Assembly (NCBI RefSeq): GCF_900099895.1
Contig: NZ_FNDY01000038.1
Coordinates: forward strand, 1-38,865
Length of the DNA: 38,865 bases
Reading direction: 5' to 3'
Source: Paenibacillus naphthalenovorans
GTDB lineage: Bacteria; Bacillota; Bacilli; Paenibacillales; NBRC-103111
In this document: positions 38,864 to 38,865 of the stretch, piece by piece
How positions within the stretch are numbered: the stretch's first letter is position 1
How the letters are laid out: every line of letters starts with the position of its first letter
The notes under the pieces: generated by a model
What the model saw: only the letters and a program-made list of their open reading frames with translations
The model's database searches: none
What the model was told of the DNA's origin: nothing
Translations under genes and position numbers: made by a program

Positions 38864-38865
38864 CA
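38772..38865 (-). repeat. Right copy of 94-bp terminal inverted repeat
   Basis: Exact reverse complement of bases 2-95. The inner border at 38772 coincides with the point where clear similarity to EamA transporters begins. Confidence 0.95.

Overview
The window looks like one contig from a Paenibacillus-type Firmicute. The signs are strong AGGAGG-type ribosome binding sites, frequent TTG and GTG starts, sigma-A promoters of the TTGACA/TATAAT type, CcpA-like cre sites, Gram-positive lipoproteins and a THI-box (TPP) riboswitch. There is no rRNA, tRNA, phage, transposase or CRISPR array. Nearly all genes lie on the minus strand; only the three glycan genes at 5.3-8.8 kb are on the plus strand. 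The two ends of the window are a perfect 94-bp inverted repeat of each other.

Layout. (1) 0.2-5.1 kb: a YceI protein under a large palindromic operator, an orphan MEDS-domain histidine kinase, and a methionine ABC importer (metN-metI-metQ) whose leader contains an intrinsic terminator. (2) 5.3-8.8 kb: two glycosyltransferases and a GDP-mannose pyrophosphorylase/isomerase-like protein. (3) 9.0-13.7 kb: an MFS carrier and amidase operon next to an enhancer-binding-protein-like regulator that has lost the sigma-54-contacting GAFTGA loop; three copies of a matching palindrome lie between them. (4) 13.8-15.3 kb: glucuronate isomerase uxaC, alone, with LacI-type operators. (5) 15.5-26.6 kb: a long sugar-acid operon. 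It holds a TRAP transporter with two binding proteins, a 2-hydroxyacid dehydrogenase, a U32-like TIM-barrel protein, an IclR regulator, a 2-keto-3-deoxy-acid dehydratase of the FAH fold, a two-subunit UxaA-type dehydratase and a ketoglutarate-semialdehyde-type dehydrogenase. Its promoter region has paired KdgR-like palindromes and a cre site.

(6) 27.0-34.1 kb: the most unusual part. A TPP riboswitch with terminator precedes an ABC importer (ATPase, permease, NMT1-type lipoprotein), a LuxE-like acyl-protein synthetase, a LuxC-like acyl reductase, a short-chain dehydrogenase, hydroxyethylthiazole kinase ThiM and perhaps a 31-residue cysteine-rich peptide. Read in order, this could take up a carboxylated thiamine fragment, activate and reduce it to the aldehyde and then the alcohol, and phosphorylate it for thiamine synthesis. 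4-Methylthiazole-5-acetate is the candidate I favour. I know of no described salvage route of this kind.

(7) 34.2-38.5 kb: a PdxA2-type dehydrogenase and a four-carbon acid sugar kinase (D-threonate-type catabolism), with a PrpR-like regulator whose AAA+ domain is degenerate. (8) 38.6-38.9 kb: the C-terminal end of an EamA transporter running into the terminal repeat.

Together regions 3-5 and 7 form a sugar-acid catabolic island, mixed with a thiamine-salvage operon and housekeeping uptake genes.
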